A DNA stretch of 64,000 bases from assembly GCA_910584685.1 (NCBI GenBank), contig CAJUAO010000002.1, forward strand, positions 153,322-217,321, written 5' to 3'. The stretch is from an uncultured Lachnospiraceae bacterium (GTDB taxonomy: Bacteria; Bacillota; Clostridia; Lachnospirales; Lachnospiraceae). This document shows positions 8,924 through 18,403 of the stretch, one piece after another. Every line of letters starts with the position of its first letter. Position 1 is the stretch's first letter. A program made the translations under genes and the position numbers. The notes below the pieces were generated by a model. The model was not told where the DNA came from and searched no databases. It saw nothing but the letters and a program-made list of their open reading frames with translations.

Positions 8924-9526
8924 TTACTTCTCCGGCTCAACCCACCCTGTCATTTCATCAATCAGCTCCCATATTTCATCTCTTCCCTGCTTTGTTTCCG
9001 CAGAAAAGGGTATTATAACAGTGTTATTATCTGTCTCAAGCTTTGCCCGTATAAGCTTTATATGCTTTTGCACCTGGCTTCTGTTTATCTTGTCAAGCTT
9101 AGTAGCTATAATTATAGGCTTATATCCGTTGCTTAAAATCCAGCGGTACATATTTACGTCATTTTCAGAGGGCTCATGTCTTATATCTATCAACAAAAAT
9201 ACAGCCTTAAGAACCTTTGATTTTTGAAGATAATTTTCAATCATTCTCCCCCATTTTTCCTGTATTTCCTTTGAAACCTTTGCAAATCCGTATCCCGGCA
9301 AATCAACACAGTACATAAAATTATTTATATTATAAAAATTTATGGTCTGCGTCTTTCCCGGCTGTGAAGACGTTCTTGCAAATGACTTTCTGTTTAAAAG
9401 CCCATTTATAAGAGAGGATTTTCCCACATTTGATTTTCCCGCAAAGGCTATCTCCGGCAGAATATTGTCAGGAAGCCTGCTTGTTATGCCGCAAACCGTC
9501 TCCAGCTCAAGACTTCTTATTTTCAT
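8924..9526 (-). CDS. ysxC: Ribosome biogenesis GTPase YsxC/EngB
   Basis: 200-residue TrmE-Era-EngA-EngB-type GTPase needed for assembly of the 50S subunit. The G1 loop GKSNVGKS is at residues 30-37, the G3 motif DLPGYGFAKV near residue 75, and the G4 motif TKLDK near residue 142. Length and motifs are standard. The start ATG at 9526 lies inside the last codons of lon (lon stop at 9507), a 20-base overlap that implies translational coupling. The lon-ysxC order is the same as in Bacillus subtilis. Confidence 0.96.
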   Translation of the reverse strand: MKIRSLELETVCGITSRLPDNILPEIAFAGKSNVGKSSLINGLLNRKSFARTSSQPGKTQTINFYNINNFMYCVDLPGYGFAKVSKEIQEKWGRMIENYLQKSKVLKAVFLLIDIRHEPSENDVNMYRWILSNGYKPIIIATKLDKINRSQVQKHIKLIRAKLETDNNTVIIPFSAETKQGRDEIWELIDEMTGWVEPEK

Positions 9527-11864
9527 TTACAAATGCCTCCTTTACTACCTGCTCCATATTCTCCACAAGCTTTATGGTAAGTCCGTCTTTTACCTCTGCC
9601 GGTATTTCCTCTACATCTGCTTCATTTTTCTTTGGCACAAGGACTGTTTTTACACCTGCAAGCTTTGCTGCCAAAAGCTTTTCCTTAAGCCCGCCTATAG
9701 GAAGCACTCTTCCTCTAAGGGTAATCTCTCCTGTCATGGCTACGCTTGCCTTAACCTTATTACCAGTTATAGCAGAAAGCACTGCCGTAGCCATAGTTAT
9801 GCCTGCCGACGGTCCATCCTTAGGAACTGCGCCCTCAGGAATGTGTATCTGTATATCGTTCTCTGCAAAAAACTCATTGTCTATATGATATTCCTCTGCC
9901 ACGGAGCGGATATATGAGACTCCTGCGCTGGCAGACTCCTTCATTACCTCTCCCATCTGACCTGTAAGAATAAGCTCTCCCTTTCCCTTGTAGGTGTTGA
10001 CCTCTATCTCCAGAGTATCTCCCCCGACGCTTGTCCATGCCAGTCCCCTTACTATGCCTACGTCATCCTTTTCGTTGGCCTTATCAGAATGGTACTTCTT
10101 CTTTCCAAGATAATCAGATAGATTTTTGTCTGTAATTTTTATTTTGTCAGCCTTGCCATTGAGAATGTCCATTGCCGCCTTTCTGCATAGTTTTCCAATA
10201 GCCCTCTCCAAATTTCTGACGCCTGCTTCTCTTGTGTAGTTTCCTATAATTGTCTCCATTGCTTTCTTTGATATTGAAAGCTGTGACTTTTTTAAGCAGT
10301 GGGCTTTCCTCTGCTTTTCCAGAAGATGCTCCATTGCAATATGCTCTTTCTCTGTAGCGGTATAGCCTGATATTTCTATAAGCTCCATTCTGTCAAGCAA
10401 TGGCCTTGGTATGGTATGTACGTCATTGGCTGTAGCAATAAACAAAACATTTGAAAGGTCTATAGGTATTTCCATATAATTGTCTCTGAAACGGCTGTTC
10501 TGCTCGCTGTCCAAAACCTCAAGAAGCGCGCTTGACGGGTCTCCCTTATAATCGCTTCCAAGCTTATCTATCTCGTCAAGAAGCATAAGGGGATTACTTA
10601 CCTTTGCCTGTCTTAAAGCCGTTGCAAAACGCCCGGGCATTGCTCCCACATATGTTTTTCTGTGTCCTCTTATCTCCGCCTCGTCTCTGACGCCTCCAAG
10701 ACATATACGGACATATTTCTTTTCAAGAGCCTCAGCTACCGACCTTGCTATAGACGTCTTTCCTGTTCCGGGAGGCCCTACGAGACATATAATAGGACTT
10801 ACCCTTTTTCCATTTAAGTCCTTGCCATTATTCTGCTTATGGGCAAAGGCCTTTAACGCCAGAAATTCAAGAACTCTTTCCTTTACCTTTTCCAGGCCAT
10901 AGTGGTCACGCTCTAGTATTTTTTCTGCATTATTTATATCAAAATTATCCTTGGAAACATTATTCCATGGCATCTCTAAAAGGGCCTCTATATAGCCTCT
11001 CTCAACATTGCTTTCTGACGAGCCGGCAGAAAGGCTTCTAAATCTTTTTATTTCCTTTTCAAGACGTTCCTTGACAAAGTCATCTGCATTTAATTCCCTT
11101 GTCTGCTCCAGATATGCGTCGGCCTCCGTCATGGTATCCTCGTCGCCAAGCTCCTGTCTTATAACCTTTAGCTGTTCCCTTAACACATATTCCTTTTGAT
11201 TTTTTTCTACTCTCTGCTTAACCTTTTCCTGAAGCTCCTTCTTTATTCTGCTAATCTCTGATTCATTTTGCAAAAGCTCTGTCAAAATCTCATATTCCTC
11301 TTCTATTGTGGATGCCTCCAAAAATCTTTGCTTGCTTTCATAATAGACAGGCAGACATGAGACAGTTTTGTTCATAAGACTGCTTATGCTTCTAAGCCTT
11401 AGTATAACTCCTATTGTATCCTTATTTAATCTTGTATTTTGCGCGTACTCGCTAAGCAGCTCCTTTATAACCCTGCACATAGCTTCCTCCGCAGCCGGAG
11501 TAAGGTCATTGTCATATATGTCTGATATCAGCACGTTTGCTTTCATATAAACATCCTCATCAGAAATATTCTCCAATATGGCTCTCCTGCCATTTTCAAT
11601 CAATGCTCTGACCATACCTCCCGGCAGTCTTACTATCTGCTTTACCTCTGCCACTACGCCTACTCTATATAAATCTGCCTCATTAGGCTCATTTTGCTCA
11701 ATATTCTTCTGCGTTACCACGAACAGACTTTGATTTCCCTTCATTGCTGCCTCCAAGGCCTCCACAGAGCCCTTTCTTGACACGTCGAAATGCACTGTTG
11801 TATCAGGTAGCACATTTATTCCTTTTAATGCCACAACAGGCACATTACATAATATCTCTCCCAT
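9507..11864 (-). CDS. lon: ATP-dependent endopeptidase La (Lon)
   Basis: 785-residue AAA+ protease that degrades misfolded and short-lived regulatory proteins in the cytoplasm. Domains in order: Lon N-terminal substrate domain (1-200), coiled coil (about 200-250), AAA+ module with Walker A GPPGTGKT and Walker B MLLDEIDK, and the C-terminal Ser-Lys dyad protease domain with the catalytic serine in PKDGPSAG. Start ATG at 11864 with AGGAG upstream. It is followed by overlapping ysxC and preceded by clpX, tig and clpP, so the whole cytosolic quality-control set is clustered. A 24-bp hairpin separates it from clpX. Confidence 0.97.
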   Translation of the reverse strand: MGEILCNVPVVALKGINVLPDTTVHFDVSRKGSVEALEAAMKGNQSLFVVTQKNIEQNEPNEADLYRVGVVAEVKQIVRLPGGMVRALIENGRRAILENISDEDVYMKANVLISDIYDNDLTPAAEEAMCRVIKELLSEYAQNTRLNKDTIGVILRLRSISSLMNKTVSCLPVYYESKQRFLEASTIEEEYEILTELLQNESEISRIKKELQEKVKQRVEKNQKEYVLREQLKVIRQELGDEDTMTEADAYLEQTRELNADDFVKERLEKEIKRFRSLSAGSSESNVERGYIEALLEMPWNNVSKDNFDINNAEKILERDHYGLEKVKERVLEFLALKAFAHKQNNGKDLNGKRVSPIICLVGPPGTGKTSIARSVAEALEKKYVRICLGGVRDEAEIRGHRKTYVGAMPGRFATALRQAKVSNPLMLLDEIDKLGSDYKGDPSSALLEVLDSEQNSRFRDNYMEIPIDLSNVLFIATANDVHTIPRPLLDRMELIEISGYTATEKEHIAMEHLLEKQRKAHCLKKSQLSISKKAMETIIGNYTREAGVRNLERAIGKLCRKAAMDILNGKADKIKITDKNLSDYLGKKKYHSDKANEKDDVGIVRGLAWTSVGGDTLEIEVNTYKGKGELILTGQMGEVMKESASAGVSYIRSVAEEYHIDNEFFAENDIQIHIPEGAVPKDGPSAGITMATAVLSAITGNKVKASVAMTGEITLRGRVLPIGGLKEKLLAAKLAGVKTVLVPKKNEADVEEIPAEVKDGLTIKLVENMEQVVKEAFVNENKKS

Positions 11865-11931
11865 TCTTCTCCTGCCTTCCTATATCCGCTTATCTCTCAT
11901 TACCTGCCAACAAAAACTATCCTTCCAACAT

Positions 11932-11991
11932 GATTTTAACCGGTATGGAGGAGCGCAAGAGCTCCCACGCTCCTCCATACCGGTTAAAATC
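11932..11991 (-). terminator. Perfect 24-bp hairpin between clpX and lon
   Basis: Left arm 11932-11955 and right arm 11968-11991 are exact reverse complements over 24 bases, with a 12-base loop. It begins 29 bases after the clpX stop, so it most likely terminates clpX transcription ahead of lon. The outer AATTTT/AAAAT portions of the arms supply the T-tract in either orientation. The stem is unusually long for an intrinsic terminator. Confidence 0.6.
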
Positions 11992-12019
11992 TTTCCTTCG
12001 ATGCATACTCATCTCTATT

Positions 12020-13294
12020 TTATGCATCCTTCAATGCCTTTTTCCTATATATTATCTCCGGCTCACTGCCTTCCTCCACAACCTCTTTGCTGATAATACA
12101 TCTTTCAATATTTTCATCGGATGGAATTTCATACATAATATCTGTCATACAGCTTTCCATAATGGCTCTAAGTCCTCTGGCTCCTGTTTTTCTCTCCACC
12201 GCCTTATCTGCTATGGCTTCATAAGCATCCTCTTTAAATTCCAGCTCTACGTCATCTAACTCAAATAATTTCATATATTGCTTTGCTATGGCATTTTTAG
12301 GCTCCTTAAGTATTCTTACCAGGTCTTCTCTCTTAAGTAAATCTAACGTAACCACAGCCGGAACTCTTCCTATAAACTCGGGTATAAGTCCGAATTTCAT
12401 AAGGTCCTGAGGCATAACCTGACGCAGCAGCGCATCCTTATCTGCATCCTCGCCGCTGCCTATATTGGCGTTAAAGCCAATAGCTTTCTTATCAATACGT
12501 GACTCTATAATCTTGTCAATACCGTCAAAAGCTCCTCCGCATATAAACAAAATATTTGTTGTGTCTATAGGAATAAGCTCCTGGTGAGGATGCTTTCTGC
12601 CTCCCTGAGGCGGAACTGAGGCAACCGTACCCTCCAGTATTTTAAGAAGCGCCTGCTGTACTCCTTCACCTGATACATCCCTGGTGATTGATACATTTTC
12701 TGATTTCTTTGTAATCTTATCTATCTCATCAATATAAATTATACCATACTGAGCCTTATCCACGTCATAGTCTGCTGCCTGTATAAGCTTTAAAAGTATA
12801 TTTTCTACATCCTCTCCTACATAGCCAGCCTCTGTCAGCGCCGTAGCGTCGGCTATGGCAAAAGGCACATTTAACAGCTTCGCAAGGGTCTGGGCTATAT
12901 ATGTCTTTCCTGAGCCTGTAGGTCCAAGCATTAATATATTGCTTTTCTGTATTTCAACATCTATATCCTTACAAGTCATTACTCTCTTATAGTGATTATA
13001 TACCGCCACAGACAAAAGCTTCTTCGCCTCATTTTGTCCTATTACGTACTCGTCAAGAAATTCCTTGATTTCCTTTGGCTTAAGCAGGTTTATATCTGCT
13101 AACGCTCCCTCGCCGTGAGCATATTCATCCTCAAGCTCCTCCTCAAGAATATCTGCGCATATATCTATACATTCATCACATATATATACTCCGTTGGGGC
13201 CTGCAATAAGCTTTCTTCTTACCTGATTTCCAAGCTTTCCACAGAAGGAACAGCGAAGCTGCTTTGTATCCATTTCCTTATCCTTTCCTGCCAT
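12020..13294 (-). CDS. clpX: ATP-dependent Clp protease ATP-binding subunit ClpX
   Basis: 424-residue AAA+ unfoldase that recognises tagged substrates and threads them into ClpP. The N-terminal zinc-binding domain has its four Cys in CSFCGK (residues 15-18) and CDECIDIC (about 38-45). The AAA+ module has Walker A GPTGSGKT, Walker B IIYIDEIDK, the pore loop GYVGED, sensor and arginine-finger segments (ESRIDKKAIGF), and the IGF-type loop that docks on ClpP. The ATG at 13294 has GAGGTGAAAGG upstream. It follows clpP by about 65 bases on the same strand, so a clpP-clpX transcript is likely. Confidence 0.98.
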   Translation of the reverse strand: MAGKDKEMDTKQLRCSFCGKLGNQVRRKLIAGPNGVYICDECIDICADILEEELEDEYAHGEGALADINLLKPKEIKEFLDEYVIGQNEAKKLLSVAVYNHYKRVMTCKDIDVEIQKSNILMLGPTGSGKTYIAQTLAKLLNVPFAIADATALTEAGYVGEDVENILLKLIQAADYDVDKAQYGIIYIDEIDKITKKSENVSITRDVSGEGVQQALLKILEGTVASVPPQGGRKHPHQELIPIDTTNILFICGGAFDGIDKIIESRIDKKAIGFNANIGSGEDADKDALLRQVMPQDLMKFGLIPEFIGRVPAVVTLDLLKREDLVRILKEPKNAIAKQYMKLFELDDVELEFKEDAYEAIADKAVERKTGARGLRAIMESCMTDIMYEIPSDENIERCIISKEVVEEGSEPEIIYRKKALKDA

Positions 13295-13358
13295 AAATGC
13301 CCTTTCACCTCATTTCCCTTAATTTTAATATATTTAGCCGGTTTTTCAAGTATCAGCC

Positions 13359-13955
13359 CTACTCAACGCTTTTCTCTCTCTTTTCGATAACCATATCCAC
13401 AAGACCATACTCCTTAGCCTCTTCTGCCGTCATATAATTATCTCTCTCTGTATCTGCCTGTATAATCTCAAGAGGCTTTCCTGTATTCTTTGCCAATATT
13501 TCATTAAGCTTCTTCTTTGTCTTCAATATCTGCTCACAGGCTATCTGAATTTCCGTCGCCTGTCCCTTAGCTCCGCCTAAAGGCTGATGAATCATAACCT
13601 CTGCGTTTGGAAGGGCCATTCTCTTACCCTTAGCTCCGCTTGACAATAAAAATGCCCCCATGCTTGCTGCCATACCTATACATATGGTAGATACGTCGCA
13701 CTTAATGTAATTCATGGTGTCATAAATAGCCATACCTGCCGTAACAGAGCCTCCCGGACTGTTTATATAAAGATGAATGTCCTTGTTCGGGTCCTCTGAT
13801 TCAAGGAACAATAGCTGCGCTACTACTACGCTGGCTGAGGCTTCATTTACCTCCTCCCCAAGAAATATAATTCTATCCTTTAAAAGTCTTGAATAGATAT
13901 CATAGGACCTTTCTCCCCTGCTTGTCTGTTCAATGACATAAGGTACTAAACTCAT
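13359..13955 (-). CDS. clpP: ATP-dependent Clp protease proteolytic subunit
   Basis: 198-residue serine protease that forms the 14-mer chamber fed by ClpX. The catalytic Ser98 is in GMAASMGAF, His123 in MIHQPLGG, and the Asp of the triad lies in the DTERDNYM region near residue 170. MSLVPYVIEQTSRGERSYDIYSRLL is the standard N-terminus. The start at 13955 has GGCGGT upstream. Position between tig and clpX is the usual bacterial order tig-clpP-clpX. Confidence 0.98.
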   Translation of the reverse strand: MSLVPYVIEQTSRGERSYDIYSRLLKDRIIFLGEEVNEASASVVVAQLLFLESEDPNKDIHLYINSPGGSVTAGMAIYDTMNYIKCDVSTICIGMAASMGAFLLSSGAKGKRMALPNAEVMIHQPLGGAKGQATEIQIACEQILKTKKKLNEILAKNTGKPLEIIQADTERDNYMTAEEAKEYGLVDMVIEKREKSVE

Positions 13956-14058
13956 GTTTTACCGCCTTTCCAACAATTTAAAGTCCTTACCTTTTAAATG
14001 TTTAAATTTTTACTTTAAAATTCTGTTTAATTAACAAACGTTTTTTCGTTTTTAATAA

Positions 14059-15342
14059 TTAAGCGCTTACATTTTCAACTATAAAATCTACAGCCTTCTG
14101 TACTCCTATATCCTGCTTCATATTTTCCTTATCTGAATCGGTTATCATTTCCTTAAGCTTATCGGATTCCATATTGTACATAGCTGCCATTCTGTCTATC
14201 TCTGCATTTATATCATCTTCTGTAATTTCAAAGTTTTCTGCCTTAGCTACTGCCTCAAGCACAAGTCTTGACTGTATTCTCTTTAATGCCTGTGGTCTCA
14301 TCTCACCAAGCATCTTCTCTGACGTAAGACCTGTAAACTGGAAGTACTGCTCAACTGAGATTCCCTGCGACTGGATTCTTCTTGCAAAATCCTCTGCCAT
14401 CTGACGAACCTGAAGGTCTATCATAGGCTCAGGTATCTCCATCTTTGAATCTTCAATTAATGCTTCGATTGCCTTATTTTCTACCTCATTCTTAGCATCT
14501 GCTTCCTTCTTTTCCAAAAGTTTCTTTCTTATATCTTCCTTATATTCATCAAGTGTATCAAACTCTGACACATCCTGTGCAAAATCATCATCAACCTCCG
14601 GAAGCTCCACTGCCTTTATTTCCTTTACAGTAACCTTAAACATGGCAGCCTTGCCCTTAAGATTTTCAGCCTGATAATCCTCTGGGAAGGTAACGTTAAC
14701 CTCTGTCTCTTCGCCAATATTCTTTCCTATAAGCTGCTCCTCAAAGGTGTCTATAAATGAGTGGGAGCCTATGGTAAGAGGATAATCCGTACCCTTTCCT
14801 CCCTCGAAGGCTTCCCCGTCAACAAAGCCCTCAAAGTCAATAGTAGTTATGTCTCCGTCCTGCACTGCCCTGTCCTCTACAGGTATTGTTCTTGAGTTCT
14901 GCTTTCTTACGCTCTCAAGCTCACCGTTTATATCATCCTCTGTAACCTCAACAGAAGGCTTCTCCACCTTGATTCCCTTGTAGTTTCCAAGCTCTACCTC
15001 AGGCTTAGTAGCTACCTCCGCAGTGAAGATAAAAGGCTTTCCCTTTTCTATCTGCACTACATCTATCTTTGGCTGTGATACTATATCAAGCTCACATTCA
15101 GAAGCTTCCTCTGCATATGCCTCCGGAATAATCTCGTTTGCCGCATCCTCAAAGAAGATTTCTGCCCCATACATTTTCTCAAGCATCTGACGAGGCACCT
15201 TTCCCTTTCTAAAGCCCGGAACGCTCATCTTTCCTTTATTTTTCTGATAAGCCTTTTCTACTGCCTTTTCAAAATCCTCAGCGGAAACCTCAATAGTAAG
15301 CTTCGCCATATTCTTTTCTAATCTTTCAATCTGTAAACTCAT
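14059..15342 (-). CDS. tig: Trigger factor, ribosome-associated chaperone and prolyl isomerase
   Basis: 427 residues with the three trigger-factor domains: an N-terminal ribosome-binding domain whose signature loop GFRKGKVPRQ lies at about residues 43-52, the FKBP-type peptidyl-prolyl isomerase domain (about 160-245, with GDITTIDFEGFVDG), and the C-terminal helical chaperone arms. It binds nascent chains at the exit tunnel. The start ATG has a strong TAAGGAGG. It is first in the tig-clpP-clpX-lon-ysxC run; the roughly 100-base gap to clpP is AT-rich without a convincing terminator. Confidence 0.97.
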   Translation of the reverse strand: MSLQIERLEKNMAKLTIEVSAEDFEKAVEKAYQKNKGKMSVPGFRKGKVPRQMLEKMYGAEIFFEDAANEIIPEAYAEEASECELDIVSQPKIDVVQIEKGKPFIFTAEVATKPEVELGNYKGIKVEKPSVEVTEDDINGELESVRKQNSRTIPVEDRAVQDGDITTIDFEGFVDGEAFEGGKGTDYPLTIGSHSFIDTFEEQLIGKNIGEETEVNVTFPEDYQAENLKGKAAMFKVTVKEIKAVELPEVDDDFAQDVSEFDTLDEYKEDIRKKLLEKKEADAKNEVENKAIEALIEDSKMEIPEPMIDLQVRQMAEDFARRIQSQGISVEQYFQFTGLTSEKMLGEMRPQALKRIQSRLVLEAVAKAENFEITEDDINAEIDRMAAMYNMESDKLKEMITDSDKENMKQDIGVQKAVDFIVENVSA

Positions 15343-15370
15343 TTTATAATTTCCTCCTTAAAAATGCACA

Positions 15371-15426
15371 AATGCAATGGCATTGTATGCACATCATAAA
15401 ATGCATAGCAATAATGCCATGGCATT
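15371..15426 (-). terminator. Imperfect hairpin between the DUF58 operon and tig
   Basis: The sequences AATGCAATGGCATTGTATGCA and TGCATagcAATAATGCCATGGCATT form a bulged stem of about 20 bp with a short loop. It sits 70 bases past the stop of the last gene of the MoxR/DUF58 operon and 28 bases before tig. A terminator role is inferred from position; there is no long T-run. Confidence 0.4.
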
Positions 15427-15495
15427 AGTATATTCTACCATAGGGTTGGGGAATTGTCTAGTGTTCATTTTCTTGGATTTCAATGATTTATTAAG

Positions 15496-16233
15496 CTACA
15501 ACCTCTTCACCCTCTCCACCATCTCATCCGTAACAACCGCTTCTTCATCATATCTGGCAAAATTATACTTATCTATAAGCTCCATGCTTTCGTTCTTCAT
15601 ATATTTTTCCGATACAAGCATGGCTCCCGCCTCATTGGGAGTCATGCTTTCTTCTATCCTTATCCCCCTTCTCACAGCTCCCGCTATCTTCTTTTCGTAG
15701 TGGTATCTTACCTTCTCCACATTATCCATATACTTATATTTCTTCTTTTTTCTCCTGACTGCCTTTCCCTTGCCTGCCGCCGCCTTTTCCTTCACGTCAA
15801 CATATCCCTTTGCCAGACGCGCGCCCTTGTATATCCCGTTTGTTCCGAAGGAAAACTTATCCATAAGCCTCCTTACTATATTTTTTATAAATTTCGTAAT
15901 TGCCCGCGCTGCTCTCCCTGCCTTATTTGCTATTTTTGTAATTTTATTTCCTAGTTTCTTTAAATTTTCTTGTATTTTTCTTGTAATGAAAAGCACAATT
16001 CCTTCTAATTTATGAAGTATCATTCTCACGACATAGTCCGGCACAAAAAATAAGTATATACCTACAGGTATACACACAATGGCAAGAAGCATACACAAAC
16101 GCCAGACAAAATAATTTGTATAAAGGGTAAGAAGCGTAAACCCTATCCCGGCAAAAAAAACACAAAATCCTGCCCTTCTCCGCCTGTTAAAAAAAACTTT
16201 TAGCCTGCCAATTAACTTATTTTTATGCTTCAT
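15496..16233 (-). CDS. Basic membrane protein of the MoxR/DUF58 operon
   Basis: 245 residues of unknown function. Two hydrophobic segments (about residues 21-37 and 40-62, GFCVFFAGIGFTLLTLY and MLLAIVCIPVGIYLFFV) follow a strongly basic N-terminus. The rest is rich in Lys and Arg, with a possible amphipathic stretch KKLGNKITKIANKAGRAARA and a second basic cluster (VRRKKKKYKYM). The start ATG has a perfect AGGAGGTG and overlaps the end of the DUF58 gene (16223), so it is translationally coupled to it. MoxR/DUF58 operons usually also encode transglutaminase-like or VWA-domain membrane proteins; this protein occupies that place but I see neither domain. Confidence 0.7.
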   Translation of the reverse strand: MKHKNKLIGRLKVFFNRRRRAGFCVFFAGIGFTLLTLYTNYFVWRLCMLLAIVCIPVGIYLFFVPDYVVRMILHKLEGIVLFITRKIQENLKKLGNKITKIANKAGRAARAITKFIKNIVRRLMDKFSFGTNGIYKGARLAKGYVDVKEKAAAGKGKAVRRKKKKYKYMDNVEKVRYHYEKKIAGAVRRGIRIEESMTPNEAGAMLVSEKYMKNESMELIDKYNFARYDEEAVVTDEMVERVKRL

Positions 16234-17356
16234 ACGCCGTCACCTCCTTTAAGTCTATGACAGCCGCCTCATTTCCTTCCCTCATAAGCATTTCTACACG
16301 CTTTTCTATACTTTCATCTACATATGTTGAAAATATAATTACCTCTGTATTTCTTAAATTCCCGTCTGCCGCCTCATCTATTATTCTTCCGATAGAATTG
16401 CCGTAAATGGTTCTTGCCATAGATAAAGCTTCCAGTATCTCTATATATTTTCCATAGCCTGTTCCCATATATACCTTTACGCTCTTGGCGCCACTATCAG
16501 TTTTACAGTTTGCTATAAGTCCAATCTGCCAGCCCTTTCTTATTGCCTCTCCTGCAAGATATGCAGCAAATTGCATAGATTTTTCCTGTATTTCAGCAAA
16601 TTTCTCCTCAGGTATACCTGTGTTTCCTGCCTGAAAATTAAGACACAAAAGAATTTTTCTTCCCAAAACAAAATCTGCGTCATTAACCATTAATCTTCCC
16701 ATTCTGGCAGTTGACTTATGGTTTATTATATTTATAGAATCACCATAAGTATATTCCCTGACCTTTGCAAATGAAAACACATCCCTTATAATTGGTCTGT
16801 TTGACAATGCGCTTACCTGAATGCACTGATTTATCCTTTGAATATCATCTATGTGAAGCTCCTTTGGATACACCCTTATCTCTGCCTCGCTGTCAAGATA
16901 CGCTTCTATCCCCATAAAGGAAATCTTTGCAGACTCAAGCCTGTAGTGTCCGCGTTTTTTTAAAATAACCCTGTGATGTCTCTTAATTCTTGTGTAGGGC
17001 ATAACAAAAAAGCGGCTGATAAATTCCTGATTTATCTCATTGCCGCCGCTTGCTCCCGGCATATATAGTTTTGTGGTAATGTGGGTTTCCACATATACTC
17101 TTAGCAAAGGGAAAAAGCCATGATTTGTAAGCTCCTCAATAAGCTGTATCTCCTGTCCCTCAAAGGCGCCCTTATCTGTAAAATATCTTTTATATTCAAG
17201 ATTTTTAAGGGCATATCTTCTCAATATTCTGTATAAAAATAACAATAAAAAAATAAACAGGACTATTGCCGTAACTATTCCTATAGTCACTAATACTACC
17301 CGGATAAAAACATCAAATTCCTTTACATTGCTTCTGCCATCGCTGACTAATCCCAT
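16223..17356 (-). CDS. DUF58 domain-containing protein
   Basis: 377 residues. An N-terminal hydrophobic helix (about residues 16-38, VVLVTIGIVTAIVLFIFLLLF) anchors the protein; the DUF58 core has the typical SFAKVREYTYGDSINIINH motif followed by KSTARMGRLMV. The C-terminal half resembles a degenerate VWA-like fold, usual for DUF58. Proteins of this family act with MoxR AAA+ ATPases, thought to help assemble or mature other proteins, often at the membrane; substrates are unknown here. The start at 17356 has GGAGGAG upstream and follows the MoxR stop by four bases, so MoxR, DUF58 and the downstream membrane protein form one operon. Confidence 0.88.
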   Translation of the reverse strand: MGLVSDGRSNVKEFDVFIRVVLVTIGIVTAIVLFIFLLLFLYRILRRYALKNLEYKRYFTDKGAFEGQEIQLIEELTNHGFFPLLRVYVETHITTKLYMPGASGGNEINQEFISRFFVMPYTRIKRHHRVILKKRGHYRLESAKISFMGIEAYLDSEAEIRVYPKELHIDDIQRINQCIQVSALSNRPIIRDVFSFAKVREYTYGDSINIINHKSTARMGRLMVNDADFVLGRKILLCLNFQAGNTGIPEEKFAEIQEKSMQFAAYLAGEAIRKGWQIGLIANCKTDSGAKSVKVYMGTGYGKYIEILEALSMARTIYGNSIGRIIDEAADGNLRNTEVIIFSTYVDESIEKRVEMLMREGNEAAVIDLKEVTAYEA

Positions 17357-17360
17357 ATAA

Positions 17361-18320
17361 CTACAACTCCTCCGTAGGTACCGGCACGCTGTCTATTATC
17401 TGCTCCATTACCTCAAGCTCCGCATTCTCCTTTATTCTTTCACTGTTTTTAAGTATAATTCTGTGTACGCATACATAAGGAGCCGCCCTCTTAATATCGT
17501 CAGGCAGAACATACTCACGTCCTGCTATTGCTGCCAGACCTCTTGCCGCCGATATTAACGCCAGAGCGCCTCTCTGGCTTATACCAAGAATAATTCTGCT
17601 GTCCTCTCTTGTTTTTTCAACTATATTTACCACATATTCCACAAGCTCGTCTGCAATTCGTATATTTTTTACTATTTCCATAGCATCCGAAATATCTGAT
17701 TTTACTGCCACAGGCTCTAATTCCATAAGCACATCCTTAGTCATATGTGTTTTCATTATATCTATCATAGCCTGATGGTCAGGGTATTTCATAGAAAGCT
17801 TTACGGCAAATCTGTCTATCTGCGCCTCGGGAAGAGGAAATACACCTTGCGTATCTATTGGATTTTCTGTTGCAATTACTAAAAATGGTGATTTTAACTG
17901 ATATGTGACGCCGTCTACGGTTACCTGACGCTCCTCCATAGCCTCCAACAAGCCTGCCTGCGTTTTCGGAGTTGCCCTGTTTATCTCATCAGCTATGAGA
18001 ATATTGGAAAATACAGGCCCCCTTACAAATTGAAACTCAGAGGTCTTCATATTAAAAAAATTTATGCCTGTAATGTCCGCAGGAAGCAAATCCGGCGTCA
18101 TCTGTATTCTCTTAAACTCTCCGTCAATAGATTTTGCCAGCGCCTTTGCTAACATGGTCTTTCCGCTGCCCGGCACATCCTCAAGCAAAATATGCCCTCC
18201 TGATATCATGGCTGCCAAAACCATTTCTATGGTATCATCCCTGCCTATAATAACCTTTTTTATATTATCACCTATGCAGGCTGCCATTTCCCTTACATCA
18301 CTTACGCTGTTTATCACCAT
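17361..18320 (-). CDS. MoxR-family AAA+ ATPase
   Basis: AAA_3-type ATPase of the MoxR family. The frame is open to 18347, but ATG at 18320 (MVINSVSDVRE) is the better start because GGAGGGCATAAGG lies just ahead of it. Walker A is EDVPGSGKTML, Walker B LIADEINRA, and sensor and arginine-finger segments (ATENPIDTQG, LPEAQIDRF) are intact; the C-terminal lid contains the usual SQRGALALISAARGLAA. MoxR proteins act as ATP-driven chaperones for partner proteins, typically encoded next to DUF58 genes as here. First gene of a three-gene operon. Confidence 0.93.
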   Translation of the reverse strand: MVINSVSDVREMAACIGDNIKKVIIGRDDTIEMVLAAMISGGHILLEDVPGSGKTMLAKALAKSIDGEFKRIQMTPDLLPADITGINFFNMKTSEFQFVRGPVFSNILIADEINRATPKTQAGLLEAMEERQVTVDGVTYQLKSPFLVIATENPIDTQGVFPLPEAQIDRFAVKLSMKYPDHQAMIDIMKTHMTKDVLMELEPVAVKSDISDAMEIVKNIRIADELVEYVVNIVEKTREDSRIILGISQRGALALISAARGLAAIAGREYVLPDDIKRAAPYVCVHRIILKNSERIKENAELEVMEQIIDSVPVPTEEL

Positions 18321-18403
18321 AATAGCCCTTATGCCCTCCATAATCATTATATCTGTTTTTCTTCAAGCAGCTGCTGACATCCCTTTAAATAAAATAACTG
18401 CTA

